A stretch of 64,000 nucleotides of DNA from Enterobacter cloacae (GTDB taxonomy: Bacteria; Pseudomonadota; Gammaproteobacteria; Enterobacterales; Enterobacteriaceae): positions 124,001-188,000 of the forward strand of contig NZ_JAALCJ010000003.1 of the NCBI RefSeq assembly GCF_011078175.1, read 5' to 3'. Below the pieces are notes generated by a model. The model searched no databases, was not told the DNA's origin, and was given only the letters and a program-made list of their open reading frames with translations. Positions 44,247-54,769 of the stretch are shown here, in pieces. Position 1 is the stretch's first letter. The number at the start of each line of letters is the position of its first letter. The translations under genes were made by a program, and so were the position numbers.

Positions 44247-45232
44247 TGAAACCGCATCGTGTTGTGATCACCCCCGGCGAACCCGCCGGGATTGGGCCTG
44301 ACCTTGTGGTTCAGCTCGCCCAGCGTAGCTGGCCGGTAGAACTGGTAGTCTGCGCAGATGCAACACTGTTACAAGACCGGGCAACCTTGCTCGGTCTGCC
44401 TTTAACGCTACTTCCTTACGTTGAAGGCCAACAGCCTGCACCGCAGCAGGCTGGCACTCTCACTCTGCTTTCTGTTCCGCTCCGTGCCTCTGTTGTCCCC
44501 GGTGAGTTACGCACCGAAAACGGTCACTACGTTGTCGAGACGCTGGCGCGCGCCTGTGACGGTTGCCTTCAGGGCGAATTTGCCGCCCTGATAACCGGTC
44601 CTGTGCATAAAGGTGTAATCAACGATGCGGGCATTCCATTTACCGGACATACCGAATTTTTCGAAGAGCGGTCGCAAAGTCCGAAAGTGGTGATGATGCT
44701 GGCAACCGAAGCGATGCGCGTTGCGCTGGTAACAACGCACCTGCCGATCAAAGCCATTCCTGATGCCATTACGCCTGGCCTACTGCGTGAGATCATCGGC
44801 ATTTTGCATCACGATCTGCAAACCAAATTCGGCATTCCGCAGCCGCACGTTCTGGTCTGTGGTTTGAATCCACACGCGGGCGAAGGCGGACATATGGGCA
44901 CCGAAGAGATCGACACTATCATTCCGGTGCTGGAAGAAATGCGGGCGAAAGGGATGCACCTCAGCGGACCACTGCCTGCCGACACCCTTTTCCAGCCCAA
45001 ATACCTGGATAATGCTGACGCTGTGCTCGCGATGTACCACGATCAGGGCCTGCCCGTGCTAAAATACCAGGGATTTGGCCGCGGGGTGAATATCACCCTC
45101 GGTTTACCCTTTATTCGAACGTCCGTTGACCACGGTACTGCGCTGGATCTGGCAGGCCAGGGGAAAGCGGATGTCGGCAGTTTTATTTCGGCGCTTAATC
45201 TCGCCATCAAAATGATTGTTAATACTCAATGA
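44246..45232 (+). CDS. pdxA: 4-hydroxythreonine-4-phosphate dehydrogenase
   Basis: PdxA oxidises 4-phosphohydroxy-L-threonine in pyridoxal 5'-phosphate synthesis. The 328-residue product starts [20 protein letters not shown]. Metal-binding histidines are visible in TGHTEFFEE and near HAGEGGHMG, with another in MYHDQGL. It overlaps surA by one base and rsmA by four, a conserved arrangement. Confidence 0.97.
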   Translation: MKPHRVVITPGEPAGIGPDLVVQLAQRSWPVELVVCADATLLQDRATLLGLPLTLLPYVEGQQPAPQQAGTLTLLSVPLRASVVPGELRTENGHYVVETLARACDGCLQGEFAALITGPVHKGVINDAGIPFTGHTEFFEERSQSPKVVMMLATEAMRVALVTTHLPIKAIPDAITPGLLREIIGILHHDLQTKFGIPQPHVLVCGLNPHAGEGGHMGTEEIDTIIPVLEEMRAKGMHLSGPLPADTLFQPKYLDNADAVLAMYHDQGLPVLKYQGFGRGVNITLGLPFIRTSVDHGTALDLAGQGKADVGSFISALNLAIKMIVNTQ

Positions 45233-46050
45233 CTAATCGAGTCCATCAGGGCCACTTAGCCCGTAAACGCTTCGGGCAAAACTTCCTCAACGATCAGTTT
45301 GTGATCGACAGTATCGTTTCTGCCATTAATCCGCAGAAAGGTCAGGCCATGGTCGAAATCGGCCCGGGTCTTGCCGCGCTGACCGAGCCGGTAGGCGAAC
45401 GCCTTGACGAACTGACCGTTATCGAACTCGACCGCGATCTGGCCGCGCGTCTGCAAACGCACCCGTTCCTCGGGCCGAAGCTGACGATTTATCAGCAAGA
45501 TGCGATGACCATGAACTTCGGCGAACTGTCAGAAAAAATGGGACAGCCGCTGCGCGTGTTCGGTAACCTGCCTTACAACATCTCCACCCCGCTGATGTTC
45601 CATCTGTTTAGCTATACTGATGCCATTGCCGACATGCACTTCATGTTGCAAAAAGAGGTCGTTAACCGTCTGGTTGCAGGGCCGAACAGTAAAGCGTATG
45701 GTCGTTTAAGCGTGATGGCGCAATATTACTGCAACGTGATCCCGGTATTAGAAGTACCGCCTTCCGCGTTCACGCCACCGCCAAAAGTAGATTCTGCGGT
45801 TGTGCGCCTGGTACCCCATAAAACGATGCCGTACCCGGTCAAAGACCTGCGCGTGCTGAGCCGTATTACGACAGAAGCCTTTAACCAGCGCCGTAAAACG
45901 ATTCGTAACAGCCTTGGCAATCTGTTTACCGTTGAGGTGTTAGCTGAGTTGGGCATCGACCCGGCAATGCGTGCGGAAAATATTTCCGTAGAGCAGTACT
46001 GCAAGCTGGCTAATTACATCAGCGACAATGCGCCGCCGAAGGAGAGCTAA
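45229..46050 (+). CDS. rsmA: 16S rRNA dimethyladenosine transferase
   Basis: RsmA (KsgA) dimethylates A1518 and A1519 in 16S rRNA, a late check in 30S assembly; loss gives kasugamycin resistance. The 273-residue product has the SAM motif [11 protein letters not shown] (near 42), VIELDRDLA and the catalytic NLPYNIS (near 113). It overlaps pdxA (ATGA) and is followed after 3 bp by apaG. Confidence 0.98.
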   Translation: MTNRVHQGHLARKRFGQNFLNDQFVIDSIVSAINPQKGQAMVEIGPGLAALTEPVGERLDELTVIELDRDLAARLQTHPFLGPKLTIYQQDAMTMNFGELSEKMGQPLRVFGNLPYNISTPLMFHLFSYTDAIADMHFMLQKEVVNRLVAGPNSKAYGRLSVMAQYYCNVIPVLEVPPSAFTPPPKVDSAVVRLVPHKTMPYPVKDLRVLSRITTEAFNQRRKTIRNSLGNLFTVEVLAELGIDPAMRAENISVEQYCKLANYISDNAPPKES

Positions 46051-46053
46051 GCC

Positions 46054-46431
46054 ATGATTGATTCGCCCCGCGTCTGTGTTCAGGTTCAAAGCGTCTACAT
46101 TGAGTCCCAATCCACACCGGATGAAGAACGTTTTGTTTTTGCTTATACCGTAACTATTCGCAATCTGGGGCGGATGCCAGTGCAACTGCTCGGGCGCTAC
46201 TGGCTTATTACCAACGGCAACGGTCGTGAAATCGAAGTCCAGGGCGAAGGTGTGGTCGGTGAACAACCCCATATCGCCCCTGGCGAAGAGTATCAATACA
46301 CCAGCGGCGCGGTAATTGAAACGCCGCTGGGTACCATGCAAGGCCATTACGAAATGGTCGACGCCGACGGTAATGCTTTCCGCATTGCTATTCCTGTGTT
46401 CCGTCTCGCCGTACCTACACTTATTCATTAA
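46054..46431 (+). CDS. apaG: ApaG, Co2+/Mg2+ efflux-associated protein
   Basis: ApaG is a small single-domain beta-sandwich protein (125 residues) of uncertain biochemical role, linked genetically to cobalt resistance and magnesium efflux. Family features are [20 protein letters not shown] (around 30) and [20 protein letters not shown]. It is packed between rsmA and apaH, with 4 bp before the apaH ATG. Confidence 0.95.
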   Translation: MIDSPRVCVQVQSVYIESQSTPDEERFVFAYTVTIRNLGRMPVQLLGRYWLITNGNGREIEVQGEGVVGEQPHIAPGEEYQYTSGAVIETPLGTMQGHYEMVDADGNAFRIAIPVFRLAVPTLIH

Positions 46432-46435
46432 TCCA

Positions 46436-47284
46436 ATGTCTACATATCTGATTGGCGACGTTCACGGTTGCTACGATGAACTGATCGCATTATTAAAACA
46501 GGTCGACTTTACCCCCGGGCGGGACACGCTCTGGTTAACTGGCGACTTAGTGGCCCGCGGCCCCGGCTCCCTGGACGTCCTCCGCTATGTCAAATCGCTG
46601 GGCGACAGCGTGCGTATGGTGTTGGGCAATCACGATCTGCATCTGCTGGCCGTATATGCCGGGATCAGCCGTAATAAGCCGAAAGATCGCATTACCCCCC
46701 TGCTGGAAGCACCGGATGCCGATGAGTTGCTCAACTGGCTGCGCCGCCAGCCTCTGCTACAGGTTGATGAAGAGAGAAAGCTGGTGATGGCCCATGCAGG
46801 CATTACGCCTCAGTGGGATCTTGAGACGGCAAAAACCTGCGCACGCGACGCTGAAGCGGTGCTGTCGAGCGACTCCTATCCGTTCTTCCTCGATGCAATG
46901 TACGGCGATATGCCAAACAACTGGAGTGATGACCTCAGCGGCCTGGCGCGGCTGCGTTTTATCACCAATGCATTTACGCGGATGCGCTACTGCTTCCCGA
47001 ACGGGCAGTTAGATATGTATTGCAAAGATACGCCGGAAAATGCCCCTGCGCCGCTTAAGCCCTGGTTCGCCATTCCGGGACCCGTGACAAACGAATACAG
47101 CGTGGTCTTTGGGCACTGGGCATCGCTGGAAGGAAAAGGTACACCGGAAAATATCTATGCGCTGGATACCGGATGCTGCTGGGGAGGAGATTTAACTTGC
47201 CTGCGCTGGGAAGATAAAACCTACTTTGTGCAGCCATCCAACCGACAGCTGGACTTAGGCGAGGGTGAGGCGGTCGCCTCCTGA
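46436..47284 (+). CDS. apaH: Diadenosine tetraphosphatase
   Basis: ApaH hydrolyses Ap4A symmetrically to two ADP and can decap Np4-capped RNA. From the ATG at 46436 the product is 282 residues, with the metallophosphatase motifs [10 protein letters not shown] (about 7-16), [10 protein letters not shown] and GNHDLH. E. coli ApaH has 280. An earlier open frame reaches back into apaG in another phase and is not coding. It is the last gene of the lptD run and is convergent with folA. Confidence 0.97.
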   Translation: MSTYLIGDVHGCYDELIALLKQVDFTPGRDTLWLTGDLVARGPGSLDVLRYVKSLGDSVRMVLGNHDLHLLAVYAGISRNKPKDRITPLLEAPDADELLNWLRRQPLLQVDEERKLVMAHAGITPQWDLETAKTCARDAEAVLSSDSYPFFLDAMYGDMPNNWSDDLSGLARLRFITNAFTRMRYCFPNGQLDMYCKDTPENAPAPLKPWFAIPGPVTNEYSVVFGHWASLEGKGTPENIYALDTGCCWGGDLTCLRWEDKTYFVQPSNRQLDLGEGEAVAS

Positions 47285-47291
47285 GGATGTT

Positions 47292-47317
47292 TATCCTCTC
47301 CCTTTTGGGAGAGGATA
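47292..47317. terminator. Hairpin between apaH and folA
   Basis: TATCCTCTCCC (47292-47302) pairs perfectly with GGGAGAGGATA (47307-47317) around TTTT, between the two convergent stops. It probably terminates both genes. Confidence 0.8.
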
Positions 47318-47323
47318 ATACGG

Positions 47324-47836
<513 letters not shown>

Positions 47837-47917
47837 CTATACGGAAAGCTTAATCTTTCGTCGACTGGCGGCAGGGTAAAGAATTAGAAATTTTTTAATA
47901 TTGCTGGCAACTCCACT

Positions 47918-49783
47918 TCACGCAGTCGGTTTACTCTCCGGTTCATCCGCAGGATCACCGGTATGCTTGCCCTCTTCCGTTCCTTGCCAGCCGTGGCGCT
48001 GAACCAGCGACAGATGATTACGATCCTCGTTGATGATCTCCGTCAACATGGTGCTGGTGCGTTTAAACACCGCTGCGCGTTCGGTTGGCGTACTGCTCGC
48101 CATCGCTACCATCTCTTCCACCATCTCATGATTAAAACGGCGAAAAAGATCTGCACGTTCACGCGCTTCATACGCACCGAGTCCCAGGCTTTCCAGCGCC
48201 ATGCGGCCAGATTTGAGTGCTCCCTCGAACGTTTCACGTTCAGGCGCTGCCACACCCGCCTGACGCAGCTGGATATAATGGTCGACATCGCGCGCGCGGG
48301 AGATAACGGTCAAATGCGGAAAGTGTTCTTTAACCAGCTCAACCATCTGCATACTGGTCTCAGGATCGTCAATGGCATTAATCAGCACCTCTGCTTTCGC
48401 CGCTCCGGCGGATTCCAGCAGGTCAACCCGGGTGGCATCACCATAGAACACTTTCATATCGAATTTACGCAGCGTATCGACATGATCAGGATCGTGATCG
48501 AGGATAACCATTTTTACACCGCTGGAGAGCAGTAAGCGACCGGCGATCTGCCCGAAGCGGCCAAATCCGGCGATGATGACGCGCGGTTGTTCTTCGTCGA
48601 TCTCATCGGCTTCTCGCTCCTGTTCGCTTCCTGCTTTTTCCAGGCGCGTCAACAGCACCAGCAGGATCGGCGTTGCAGCCATCGACAGCGCGACCGCCAG
48701 CGTCAGCGCTTTTGCCCATTCGGGATCGAGTACATTTGCCATTTGCGCAGCGCCAAAGACCACAAAAGCAAACTCACTCCCCTGCCCCAGCAGCACGGCA
48801 AACCAGCGGCGCTGCGGTTTTGGCACGTTTAACGGGCGGGCAATCAGCCACAGCATCGCCATTTTAATGACCAGAAAGCCCACCAGCAGAATGATAATGC
48901 GCAACGGATGGGTTACCAGCGTTCCAAAGTCGATAGACATCCCGACGCCGATGAAAAACAGCCCCAGCAGCAGCCCTTTAAACGGCTCAATATCGCTTTC
49001 CAGCGCGTGCCGGTATTCGGAGCTTGCCAGTAAAACGCCCGCGAGGAAGGCACCCATCGCCATCGAGAGCCCGGCCTCTTCCAGCAGCAAACCAAAACCA
49101 AACACCAGGAATAACGCAACGGCGCTGAACACTTCGCGCAGGCCAGAGCGAGCAACAAAGCGCAGCAGCGGACGCGTTACGTAGCGACCCAGCAGAACAA
49201 CCAGCGCCAGCGCACCGACCACCTTCAGCGCCGACATAGCAAATGCCCCCAGCGTCGTGGATGCGCCGCTGGTTGCCAGCAGCGGGATCATCGCCACCAG
49301 CGGGATCGCGGCAATATCCTGGAACAATAGTACGGAGAAGGTGCTGCGCCCCATTTGCGACACCGTCAGGTTACGCTCGTTCATTGCCTGCATGGCTATC
49401 GCCGTCGAGGAGAGCGCCAGCGTCATGCCAATCAGCTCCGCGACTTTCCACTCCATCCCCAGCAAAATACAGAATCCACCTAACAGCAGACCGCAGGCCA
49501 GCATTTGCAGAGCGCCTCCGCCAAACACCGAGACCCGCAGCTTCCACAGCCGCTGCGGATCCAGCTCGAGACCAATCACAAACAGCATCAGCACCACGCC
49601 GATTTCCGCAAAATGCAGGATCGACTCGGCATCCGTCACCAGCCGGAAGCCCCAGGGGCCTATAATACACCCTGCAATCAGATAGCCGAGCACCGATCCC
49701 AGCCCCAGACGAACCGCCACGGGCACAATTAATGCCGCCGCGCCGAGGTAAATCAGCGCCTGTATCAGCGTATGGCTATCCAT
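47918..49783 (-). CDS. kefC: Glutathione-regulated potassium efflux channel KefC
   Basis: KefC exports potassium and acidifies the cytoplasm in response to glutathione adducts of electrophiles. From the ATG at 49783, preceded by AGGAGG, the product is 621 residues. An N-terminal CPA2-type transport domain with about 12 membrane segments spans 1-380. A linker and a Rossmann-type RCK domain follow, with [13 protein letters not shown] (near 405), where glutathione acts. It overlaps the 3' end of kefF by 8 bp. An upstream open extension inside kefF is not coding. Confidence 0.97.
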   Translation of the reverse strand: MDSHTLIQALIYLGAAALIVPVAVRLGLGSVLGYLIAGCIIGPWGFRLVTDAESILHFAEIGVVLMLFVIGLELDPQRLWKLRVSVFGGGALQMLACGLLLGGFCILLGMEWKVAELIGMTLALSSTAIAMQAMNERNLTVSQMGRSTFSVLLFQDIAAIPLVAMIPLLATSGASTTLGAFAMSALKVVGALALVVLLGRYVTRPLLRFVARSGLREVFSAVALFLVFGFGLLLEEAGLSMAMGAFLAGVLLASSEYRHALESDIEPFKGLLLGLFFIGVGMSIDFGTLVTHPLRIIILLVGFLVIKMAMLWLIARPLNVPKPQRRWFAVLLGQGSEFAFVVFGAAQMANVLDPEWAKALTLAVALSMAATPILLVLLTRLEKAGSEQEREADEIDEEQPRVIIAGFGRFGQIAGRLLLSSGVKMVILDHDPDHVDTLRKFDMKVFYGDATRVDLLESAGAAKAEVLINAIDDPETSMQMVELVKEHFPHLTVISRARDVDHYIQLRQAGVAAPERETFEGALKSGRMALESLGLGAYEARERADLFRRFNHEMVEEMVAMASSTPTERAAVFKRTSTMLTEIINEDRNHLSLVQRHGWQGTEEGKHTGDPADEPESKPTA

Positions 49784-50306
49784 TGTGCGCCTCCTGCCAC
49801 TCAAGTAAGCGTTGTTTGTAGTGACGAGCCTGCGCCTGCAAGGTTTCATCGTCGCAAACAAAGGTACAGTGCATCGCAAAAGGCGGAAGCCAGTTCAGGC
49901 CACAGTAAAGGGCTGTTGCCTGGAGCGGCTGCGCCAGCACATCAAATCCGGGGAAATCGCCGATCTCAAAGTGGCTTTGCCCTCCGCCGGTGGTGACGGC
50001 CCACATCAGGCTTTTTCCCTGAAGCGCCTTGCCGTTGTGTCCGTATGCCCAACCGTGGGAGAAGACCTTGTCGATCCAGAGCTTCATCAGCGGAGGTATG
50101 CTGTACCACTGCATTGGATGCTGCCAGACGATCAGGTCGGCACGGGAGAGCGCCTCCTGTTCGGCAGCAACATCGATATTAAAGTCTGGATAGAGCTGAT
50201 AGAGGGTACGTATCTCTACGTTTTCAAGCGTCCTTGCCTGCTCAAGCATCCGCCTATTGGCATGCGAGTGCTGCGGATAGGGGTGCGTATAAATTATCAG
50301 AACCAT
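49776..50306 (-). CDS. kefF: KefC ancillary oxidoreductase KefF
   Basis: KefF is a flavodoxin-fold NAD(P)H quinone oxidoreductase that binds KefC and is needed for its full activity. The 176-residue product has the family stretches [19 protein letters not shown] at the N-terminus and [17 protein letters not shown] near 70. It precedes kefC with an 8-bp overlap. In E. coli yaaU and fix/cai lie upstream; here an autotransporter gene is divergent from kefF. Confidence 0.96.
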   Translation of the reverse strand: MVLIIYTHPYPQHSHANRRMLEQARTLENVEIRTLYQLYPDFNIDVAAEQEALSRADLIVWQHPMQWYSIPPLMKLWIDKVFSHGWAYGHNGKALQGKSLMWAVTTGGGQSHFEIGDFPGFDVLAQPLQATALYCGLNWLPPFAMHCTFVCDDETLQAQARHYKQRLLEWQEAHNG

Positions 50307-50679
50307 GAATATGCCTGTCTTCTACTTTTCTTGTGCAATGAGTGTAGACAGTTACCACTCCAACTGAAAGGGGGCTAACTAACGCTTTCAGGTAAAACGC
50401 AAGTATTGGCAATCTTCTCCATCGTGCCCGCGTTACCGCGCCTAAAAAAAGCGAGTGAGACGTATAATAAATTCACATTATAAAGCTGTTTTACTTATTC
50501 ATATTTTTAACGGATATTTTTAGAATATCTTAAGTCATTATGTAATAATTCAACCTGTACATAACCCCTTGAAAAAATAATAATTTTATGCTCTTTTTTG
50601 AGTTTACTCCTTTACGCGATCAATATACGTTTTCATACCTGTTAACTTGTTGTTCCTTCTCACTCAAATGGATGTGTAC
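50307..50679. promoter_or_regulatory. AT-rich divergent region between kefF and the autotransporter
   Basis: About 370 bp without a gene. It is markedly AT-rich from 50455 to 50640, unlike the genes on either side. It must contain the kefF and autotransporter promoters, but I could not fix them by eye. The AT content would suit silencing by H-NS. Confidence 0.5.
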
Positions 50680-53600
50680 ATGAGCAATAAACCCTTTAAT
50701 TTAAACAATACCACTAAAACGCTCGGGAAGATATTTCCCGCCTTGTTGATATGCACGCCAGCAGTTGCGTTTTCTGCCACCATTGACCAATCAACTTCTG
50801 TCCCACAAAATTTCTCCGCCGATACTGAATACGTTATAAATCAAGATGTCACGATTTCCTCCGCTGACAGTGAGGCGGCCGTTTCTGTCTCAGGTTTTAC
50901 AATCAACAGCGCCACTAATAATGGGAATATTTCTGGGACGGGTAATGGCCTGAATATTAATACTGCCGCGCAACGTGTTGTGGTGAATAACGAGGAAGGT
51001 GCCGCCATCACCTCGAAATCGGCTACAGCCATTAGTATTGAATCAATGCAAGGTGAAATTAGCAACCGTGGGAATATAACCGCTTTTGAGGATGGTATAT
51101 TCGTTAGTGAAAACTCATCGGCTGTAAGTATTTCAAATAGCACAACCGGAGTTATTAAAGGTAAAACTGGCCTGAACGCACTTGCAGGCGTTGCCATTAA
51201 TAATGCGGGTACGATCACTGGCACAGCGAATGATGGAATCGCTCTGAGCGAGGGCAACACTAAGGTCATAAATACTGGTAACGTGCAGGGTGCACAATAC
51301 GGTTTTAATATAACGAATAATGCAAAAGTAGATATCACGAATAGCGGAACGATTAGTGGTGATACAGCCGCTGTTATGTTTGCCAGCAATAAAAATAACA
51401 CTCTGGTTCTTGATACCGGTTCCACTCTTATCGGTGACGTTATTTCCACCAATTCCACGGGAAACACTCTCACCCTGATCGGCACCGGTACGGAGGACAG
51501 TAACTTTGTCGGTCTGAACGAAGGCGACGGTTTTGCCAGTATAAAAATGATGGGCGAAAATTGGGCGCTGTCGGGCGATCTCGATATTATTGGCTCTGGC
51601 GATTCCTTGCTGATAGACACGGGCACGTTAACCCTGTCAGGCGCGGTATCGAATACCGGTAATACACGGGTGGCCAAAGATGCTTCGTTGCAACTGGGCG
51701 ATGGCGAAAAAACCGCGTCCCTCAGCGGTGGGCTCACCAACAACGGTACCGTCATTTTTAACCAGGGAAGCGATTTCACTTTCGCCACCGACATGACCGG
51801 TAGCGGTAACGTCGAAAAAGTTGATTCCAACACCCTGACCCTGACGGGCAAAAATAGCTATACAGGGGATACGGTTCTGCACGGCGGCACCACGCTGGTC
51901 TCCACCGGCGCAACGCTCGGCGTCAAGGGCAGTAACGCCACCGTTACCGTTGAAAATGGCGCGACCTTTGCCACCGCAGGCGAAGTGAACAACAACATCG
52001 CGGTTCTTAGCGGCGGTACGCTGGCGGCATGGAATGCAGTCCAGGGTAACTCCACGCTCAGCGCTTCCGGCGTCGATACCATCAACGGCAACGTGACTAA
52101 TGGCGGCACGCTGTTACTCAGTGCGGCTAATAATAGCGTTGGCAATAATTTTACGATTAATGGCGACTACACCGGCTCTGACGGTAGCCAGATCGTGATG
52201 AACAGCACCCTGGGTGAAGATAATTCACCAACTGATCACCTCACTATTACAGGCAGCAGCTTCGGTCAGTCTGGCATCAGCATCACCAACATTGGCGGCG
52301 CAGGCGCGCAAACCATTAACGGTATGGAAATTGTCAGCATCGGCGGCAGTTCCGAAGCCCAACTGACGCTGGCAAAACCGGTCGTCGCAGGCGCCTGGGA
52401 ATATAACCTCTACCAGCACAGTGACGGCAACTGGTATCTGGAATCAAAGGCGACGCCTTCTGATGAGCCTTCCGACGACACCGATGACGGTGGCAATACT
52501 GATGATGGCGATAACACCGACAACGGCGGCAATACCGACAACGGCGGCAACACCGACGACGGCGGCAATACCGACAACGGCGGCAACACCGACGACGGCG
52601 GCAATACCGACAACGGCGGCAATACTGACAACGGCGGCAACACCGACAACGGCGGCAACACCGACAATGGCGGCAACACCGACAACGGCGGCAACACCGA
52701 CAACGGCGGCAACACCGACAACGGCGGTAACACCGACAACGGCGGTAACACCGACAACGGCGGTAACACCGACAACGGCGGTAACACCGACAACGGCGGC
52801 AACACCGACAATGGTGGAAATAACGCGCCAGAAGTCATGGCACCAGAAGTTGGTGCTTACTTAGGTAACTACCTCGCAGCACAGAGCATGTTCCTGCATA
52901 AGCGCGACGACCGTGACCAAATCACCTTCCGCAATGAAGAGGATCTGAACACCTGGATGTACGTTAAGGGTCGCTATCACGAGAACGATGCCGGTGGTGA
53001 TAAAGTCAGCTATGACACCACCACCACCGTTCTGCAAGTCGGCAGTGATTTCATGAGCAAGCCAATGGAAAACGGTATCCTGCGTGCCGGTGGTATGTTC
53101 GGTGCAGGCCAGGCGAAAACCCATTCTGATGCGAAGCACAACGTGCGTGATGCACAGGGTAAAGTGGACGGTTTCAATGTTGGGCTGTACGCCACCTGGC
53201 AGGAAGATCAGAAATTACGTCTTGGCAGCTACATTGATACCTGGGCCGCTTACAGCTGGTACAACAACAAAGTGACCAGCAATCGCAACGATGAAGACTA
53301 CGATAGCGAAGGTTTCGCCGCGTCTGTTGAAGTCGGCCATGCGTGGGTTATCCAGTCTGAAAACGAACGTACCTGGAAGATCGAACCTCAGGCACAGGTG
53401 ATCTACAGCTATCTCGATCAGGAGAACCACACCGATCGCGACGGCGTTCGTGTGACCACGCTGGACAATGACAGCGTTTTTGGACGTCTGGGCGTGAAAT
53501 CCAGCTACTTCCAGCAGAAAGACGTCACGGCCTGGCAGCCGTATGTTGCGGTTAACTGGTTAAAAGGTGCAGGTCAAAACGATCTGGCTTTCAACGACGA

Positions 53601-53763
53601 GACCGTCAGCAACAATACGCCAGACGATCGTGGTCAGTTAGAATTGGGGGTTACCGGCAACCTGAACGAAACAACAACGATCTCCCTGCGCGCCAGCGGC
53701 GAGTGGGGTGAAAACAGCTATGCCGCCTACGGCGGTCATGTTTTGTTAAACCATCGCTGGTAA
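50680..53763 (+). CDS. Type Va autotransporter with acidic hexapeptide-repeat linker
   Basis: A 1027-residue protein that should reach the cell surface through its own beta barrel. A signal peptide (about 1-32, ending AVAFSA) leads to a passenger of short glycine/asparagine-rich turns typical of a beta helix (such as ITNSGTISGDTA). One passenger-associated repeat is near 380-410 (NTLTLTGKNSYTGDTVLHGG). Residues 606-713 are 18 copies of NTD(N/D)GG. A linker helix and C-terminal barrel follow (about 730-1027), ending HVLLNHRW with the terminal aromatic used by the Bam machinery. No protease triad is evident; adhesion is a guess. I chose the ATG at 50680 for its signal peptide and a weak GGA upstream; ATG 50668 and TTG 50647 are alternatives. 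Confidence 0.9.
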   Translation: MSNKPFNLNNTTKTLGKIFPALLICTPAVAFSATIDQSTSVPQNFSADTEYVINQDVTISSADSEAAVSVSGFTINSATNNGNISGTGNGLNINTAAQRVVVNNEEGAAITSKSATAISIESMQGEISNRGNITAFEDGIFVSENSSAVSISNSTTGVIKGKTGLNALAGVAINNAGTITGTANDGIALSEGNTKVINTGNVQGAQYGFNITNNAKVDITNSGTISGDTAAVMFASNKNNTLVLDTGSTLIGDVISTNSTGNTLTLIGTGTEDSNFVGLNEGDGFASIKMMGENWALSGDLDIIGSGDSLLIDTGTLTLSGAVSNTGNTRVAKDASLQLGDGEKTASLSGGLTNNGTVIFNQGSDFTFATDMTGSGNVEKVDSNTLTLTGKNSYTGDTVLHGGTTLVSTGATLGVKGSNATVTVENGATFATAGEVNNNIAVLSGGTLAAWNAVQGNSTLSASGVDTINGNVTNGGTLLLSAANNSVGNNFTINGDYTGSDGSQIVMNSTLGEDNSPTDHLTITGSSFGQSGISITNIGGAGAQTINGMEIVSIGGSSEAQLTLAKPVVAGAWEYNLYQHSDGNWYLESKATPSDEPSDDTDDGGNTDDGDNTDNGGNTDNGGNTDDGGNTDNGGNTDDGGNTDNGGNTDNGGNTDNGGNTDNGGNTDNGGNTDNGGNTDNGGNTDNGGNTDNGGNTDNGGNTDNGGNTDNGGNNAPEVMAPEVGAYLGNYLAAQSMFLHKRDDRDQITFRNEEDLNTWMYVKGRYHENDAGGDKVSYDTTTTVLQVGSDFMSKPMENGILRAGGMFGAGQAKTHSDAKHNVRDAQGKVDGFNVGLYATWQEDQKLRLGSYIDTWAAYSWYNNKVTSNRNDEDYDSEGFAASVEVGHAWVIQSENERTWKIEPQAQVIYSYLDQENHTDRDGVRVTTLDNDSVFGRLGVKSSYFQQKDVTAWQPYVAVNWLKGAGQNDLAFNDETVSNNTPDDRGQLELGVTGNLNETTTISLRASGEWGENSYAAYGGHVLLNHRW
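52495..52818 (+). repeat. 18 tandem copies of an 18-bp unit inside the autotransporter gene
   Basis: The unit is AACACCGACAACGGCGGC with few changes, encoding Asn-Thr-Asp-Asn-Gly-Gly. There are 18 units in perfect phase, so gain or loss of copies keeps the frame. Substitutions are mostly silent (AAT/AAC, GGC/GGT) or Asn to Asp at the fourth residue in early units. Such arrays change length by slippage or recombination. Confidence 0.97.
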
Positions 53764-53783
53764 TCTGACGCATAACGCAATAA

Positions 53784-53813
53784 AGCAGTGGCATTCGCCA
53801 CTGCTTTTTTTTT
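53784..53813 (+). terminator. Autotransporter terminator
   Basis: AGCAGTGGC (53784-53792) pairs with GCCACTGCT (53797-53805) around ATTC and is followed by nine T. It lies 20 bp after the stop codon and just before the convergent lipoprotein gene. Confidence 0.93.
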
Positions 53814-54045
53814 AATTATCCAGTTCACCCATTGATTTAACCTGATCGCGGTTAATCTGCTCGGTTTGTCCTGTTTCGGCGTTTTTGTACGAGACCAGAC
53901 CGGTATCGTCATCCACCTGCGGTTTCCCGTCAGTGACAATCGTTTTGCCATCGGTGGTTTTAACCGCCTGGTTAGACGAACAACCGGCAACGGTAAACAT
54001 GGCTGCTGCGGCAAAAATAGAGGTCATCAGAAGTTTGTTTTTCAT
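53812..54045 (-). CDS. Small YgdI/YgdR-family lipoprotein
   Basis: A 77-residue predicted lipoprotein. The signal peptide MKNKLLMTSIFAAAAMFTVAGC ends in a lipobox (VAGC), and Ser after Cys suggests sorting to the outer membrane. The mature part (TTDGKTIVTDGKPQVDDDTG, then LVSYKNAETGQTEQINRDQV) matches the YgdI/YgdR family (DUF903), small beta-barrel-like proteins of unknown function. I prefer the second of two adjacent ATGs because GGGAG lies 6 bases away. It is convergent with the autotransporter. Confidence 0.9.
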   Translation of the reverse strand: MKNKLLMTSIFAAAAMFTVAGCSSNQAVKTTDGKTIVTDGKPQVDDDTGLVSYKNAETGQTEQINRDQVKSMGELDN

Positions 54046-54156
54046 CATATTCTCCCTGCTATGAGTCATTTCTTATTACCAGAACTAACACTGTAGCGGA
54101 AAACACTGCTGCCATGGAAAAATACAGAACACTCTGAAGTTATAGTGGAAAGCGGT

Positions 54157-54645
54157 TTAGCTTTTCGTCGGGAAACCGTCTTTGTACATTACCGTCTGCA
54201 CAACTTTGCCGCTTGCGTCGTAGGTTTTCGCCTCGCCGTTCGCCACGCTCGCTTTGAAGGTGATTGTCGAGCGGAGCTTACCCTCCTGGGTATAGCCCTG
54301 CGACAGGCCCTCGGCTTTACAGTTCACCAGCGGGGTATGGCTTCTTAACACGCCGTTTGGGTAGTAAACGTCGATATACTCATTGAAGCAGCGGTCTTTC
54401 ACGACGGTTTCAAACTTCTTATTCCCGTTGTCGTATTTCTCGACCAGTTTTCCTTCCGGCACCGTATCGGCAACCTTCACTTCTGGGGTGGTGAGTTTTT
54501 TTTGCGGCTCAAGATCGTCCTGCAATCCCTTAGCGTAGTCCGGGGTCATCCCCATTTTATCGATTGTGTTAGTGACGGATGAGGAAAATTCGGCGCAGCC
54601 AGACAGCAGCGCCACCAGAGATACCAGCGTAATGGAACGAATCAC
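54157..54645 (-). CDS. Lipoprotein with MORN-like repeats
   Basis: A 162-residue protein of unknown function. A short signal peptide ends in LLSGC (Cys 17), so it is a predicted lipoprotein. The C-terminal half has repeated short motifs of the MORN/YwqK type: GKLVEKYDNGNKKFET, DVYYPNGVLRSHT, GYTQEGKLRSTIT and KTYDASGKVVQTV. Two internal cysteines (about 86 and 109) could form a disulfide. The start is GTG with AGGGG about 6 bases upstream. It lies between the small lipoprotein and carB, separate from both. Confidence 0.85.
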   Translation of the reverse strand: MIRSITLVSLVALLSGCAEFSSSVTNTIDKMGMTPDYAKGLQDDLEPQKKLTTPEVKVADTVPEGKLVEKYDNGNKKFETVVKDRCFNEYIDVYYPNGVLRSHTPLVNCKAEGLSQGYTQEGKLRSTITFKASVANGEAKTYDASGKVVQTVMYKDGFPTKS

Positions 54646-54731
54646 ATGCAGCCCCTTTTTGTGTTTGTGAGCTAACCATGCGTTCAGTGGCGGGTTGACG
54701 CAACCGCCAAAAATGGTCGGAAAGACAAAAA

Positions 54732-54753
54732 AAAACCCGCCGAAGCGGGTTTT
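54732..54753 (-). terminator. carAB terminator
   Basis: On the minus strand AACCCGC pairs with GCGGGTT around TTCG and is followed by a run of nine T, about 16 bp after the carB stop. Confidence 0.93.
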
Positions 54754-54769
54754 GAGAGAATTCCGAAGC

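Noticed and set aside
49784-49879. 32-residue N-terminal extension of KefC
   Set aside because: It overlaps kefF in another phase; the ATG at 49783 has AGGAGG and matches the family.
52495-52818. Possible CRISPR-like array
   Set aside because: The repeats are 18 bp, directly adjacent and without spacers, and lie in frame within a coding gene.
52410-52838. Minus-strand open frame encoding a long proline/leucine/serine repeat
   Set aside because: It is the antisense reading of the autotransporter 18-bp array; the periodic DNA removes stops in other frames. The plus-strand frame has a signal peptide and a complete barrel.
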